Program-made: the position numbers and the translations under genes
Notes under the pieces: generated by a model
Databases searched by the model: none
Told to the model about the DNA's origin: nothing
The model's input: only the letters and a program-made list of their open reading frames with translations
Source of the DNA: Halomonas sp. THAF5a
Lineage (GTDB): Bacteria; Pseudomonadota; Gammaproteobacteria; Pseudomonadales; Halomonadaceae
NCBI RefSeq assembly: GCF_009363755.1
Contig: NZ_CP045417.1
Location: forward strand, 3,742,749-3,806,748
Reading direction: 5' to 3'
Length of the DNA stretch: 64,000 nucleotides
Shown here: positions 62,897 to 64,000 of the stretch, piece by piece
Position numbering within the stretch: the first letter of the stretch is position 1
How the letters are laid out: every line of letters begins with the position of its first letter

Positions 62897-63310
62897 TCAT
62901 GTGCGGTGCGTGTCTTCGCTCCGCGTGGTGCCTCGCTCCGGCTCGTGGGAGGCCTTGCTGGCCTCGCGCTCGAGGCGGCGCCACATCCCGTGGAGCTGGC
63001 GATGCACGGTGGCGTTGTCCAGCTCGTGGACTCCTCGCCGGGCCAGCACCACGATATCGACCGCGGGAAGGCGCTGCTGCCGGAGCCGGATGGAGTCACG
63101 CACGATGCGCTTGAGGCGGTTGCGGTCGACGGCCCGGCGAACGTTCTTCTTGCTGAAGATCAGGCCGAGTCGCGGGTGGCCGAGTGCATTGGGCGAGGCC
63201 AGAGCCATCAGCCCCTTGCCATGGACCTTGAAAGCCGCCGTTTCGAAGACACGACGATAGTCCCCGGCAGTCAGCAGCCTCAGCTGCCGGGGATAGCCCT
63301 GACGTGACAC
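62897..63310 (-). CDS. rnpA: RnpA, RNase P protein component
   Basis: 137 residues with the RnpA motif RLGLIFSKKNVRRAVDRNRLKRIVRDSIR, which binds RNase P RNA to mature tRNAs. The GTG at 63310 gives (M)SRQGYPRQLRLL. It starts 13 bases after rpmH. A basic C-terminal tail goes past the family core. Ribosome binding is weak, as often for rnpA overlapping rpmH translation. Confidence 0.95.
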   Translation of the reverse strand: MSRQGYPRQLRLLTAGDYRRVFETAAFKVHGKGLMALASPNALGHPRLGLIFSKKNVRRAVDRNRLKRIVRDSIRLRQQRLPAVDIVVLARRGVHELDNATVHRQLHGMWRRLEREASKASHEPERGTTRSEDTHRT

Positions 63311-63323
63311 GCGAGGGCCGCGA

Positions 63324-63458
63324 TCAGGCGCTCAGGCGCTTACGGCCCTTGGCGCGACGACGAGCCAGCACGGCACGGCCGTTCTTGGTGGCCATGCGAG
63401 CACGGAAGCCATGTGCGCGCTTGCGCTTGAGGACGCTGGGTTGAAAAGTACGTTTCAT
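63324..63458 (-). CDS. rpmH: RpmH, 50S ribosomal protein L34
   Basis: 44 residues, [20 protein letters not shown] followed by the basic [24 protein letters not shown]; the usual L34. Too short to stand out as an open frame but identical in plan to L34 everywhere. It is first in the rpmH-rnpA-yidC unit and lies opposite dnaA, next to the DnaA-box region. Confidence 0.98.
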   Translation of the reverse strand: MKRTFQPSVLKRKRAHGFRARMATKNGRAVLARRRAKGRKRLSA

Positions 63459-64000
63459 AACTCGTTATTCCCACGTGGTTTTCTGAATGATTGGATCACT
63501 CGTAGAGATCCGGATGCCGCTGACGGATCCGGGGGTATTCGACTCAAGACCGGAAATTGTAGTGATTCCAGCCCTGCGGTGCAATTCTTACCTGTGGTTT
63601 TGCGGCGTCGCGAACGCCCTGGCGGCGCGGCTTTCGGCGCGATCGCGCGGCGCTTCTCAGGCCCCCGTTCGGCCCCTCGGCATGACGAGGCGAGCCAGGC
63701 TCTGTGGTCACCCCTGGGGATGAATGATGTGAGTAAGTCTTTTTAGTGAAGGTATATCAATGGATTAGGATGGAAAGGCTGCTGTGGAAAAAGTGGGGAT
63801 GGGGTGGGGGCAGGCGGTGGGCCGCGGCGTCGGGGTAGGCGGGGCGAGGTGGCGGTTGACCGAGGGGGCGCGCCGACTTTCGGCAAGCGGCGAGACGAGG
63901 AGGGGTTTTCCACAGGGCGACGCGCCGGGGCTGTCATGTGGATAACCCGGGGCCCGGGCGATACAATGGGCGGTCGTTCTCTACGCAAAGGTGAGGTCGC
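63459..64000. other. rpmH-dnaA intergenic region with DnaA boxes (probable oriC/dnaA promoter)
   Basis: No gene to the window edge. Sites matching TTWTNCACA are at 63783-63791 (minus), 63906-63914 (plus) and 63937-63945 (strict, minus); AT-rich sequence lies at 63735-63775. A dnaA promoter candidate (TGGATA 63939-63944, 17 bp, TACAAT 63962-63967) overlaps the last DnaA box. Pseudomonad oriC lies between rpmH and dnaA. dnaA should begin just to the right. Confidence 0.75.
63556..63584 (-). promoter_or_regulatory. Predicted sigma-70 promoter of rpmH
   Basis: Minus strand: TTGCAC (63579-63584), 17-bp spacer, TACAAT (63556-63561). Transcription would start about 90 bases before rpmH and run through rpmH-rnpA-yidC. 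Confidence 0.78.

Noticed and set aside
63466..63483. A possible parS near CCCACGTGG
   Set aside because: Only the CCACGTGG centre matches; flanks do not fit the 16-bp parS palindrome. No other good match was seen by eye.
63743..63988. An 81-codon minus-strand frame at the right edge
   Set aside because: Proline and arginine rich, covers DnaA boxes and the dnaA promoter candidate; unlikely to be coding.

Overview
The window is core chromosome of a high-GC gammaproteobacterium, most likely a Halomonas-type member of the Halomonadaceae. The evidence is Pseudomonas-like local gene order (spoT-ridA, oxyR-recG, HU-rubredoxin reductase, ubiC-ubiA-phoBR, pst-phoU, the mnmG-rsmG-parAB-atp block, and mnmE-yidC-rnpA-rpmH in front of dnaA), very GC-rich codon use, and a dispersed extragenic repeat of a kind I associate with Halomonas. 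The genus is an inference. About 64 protein genes are supported. I see no tRNA, rRNA, prophage, insertion sequence or CRISPR array.

Layout. 0-6 kb: spoT (partial), ridA, thpR, a YeeZ-like epimerase, oxyR-recG. 6-10 kb: HU, rubredoxin reductase, ubiC-ubiA. 9.6-18 kb: phosphate control and uptake (phoBR, cysZ, pstSCAB-phoU) with two clear Pho boxes. 18-25 kb: a thioesterase, an orphan TRAP binding protein, uvrD, hexR, a small unknown gene and a sodium symporter. 25-41 kb: a long leftward run of DUF72, glmS, glmU, apbE, uppP, mgtE and the complete F1Fo ATP synthase operon with its promoter. 40-44 kb: parB, parA, rsmG, mnmG. 44.3-44.8 kb: an AT-rich DnaA-box-like cluster. 45-49 kb: an amino-acid ABC transporter, erpA, argC. 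49-59 kb: a rightward group (CLC channel, hemJ-thiD, hemL, a kinase, rdgB-hemW, a YiaD-like lipoprotein, rlmJ) interrupted by a leftward CsgD-like regulator. 59-64 kb: mnmE, yidC, rnpA, rpmH, then a DnaA-box region that should lead into dnaA just outside the window.

How it fits together. This is origin-proximal housekeeping DNA: segregation (ParAB), tRNA wobble modification (MnmE and MnmG), energy (ATP synthase), envelope precursors (GlmS, GlmU, UppP), ubiquinone (UbiC, UbiA), heme (HemL, HemJ, HemW) and phosphate homeostasis. Most genes left of the right edge run leftward, which agrees with a main origin near rpmH-dnaA and forks moving left.

I did not find a clear new defence, mobile or biosynthetic system. 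The best leads are: two DnaA-box regions 19 kb apart; a repeat-plus-hairpin element present twice with the same orientation relative to transcription; a kinase fused to an APH-like domain that seems to have lost its catalytic loop; an isolated CsgD-like regulator with palindromic upstream sites; yidD missing from its usual place, with a small unrelated ORF instead; and a perfect 12-bp hairpin upstream of erpA.
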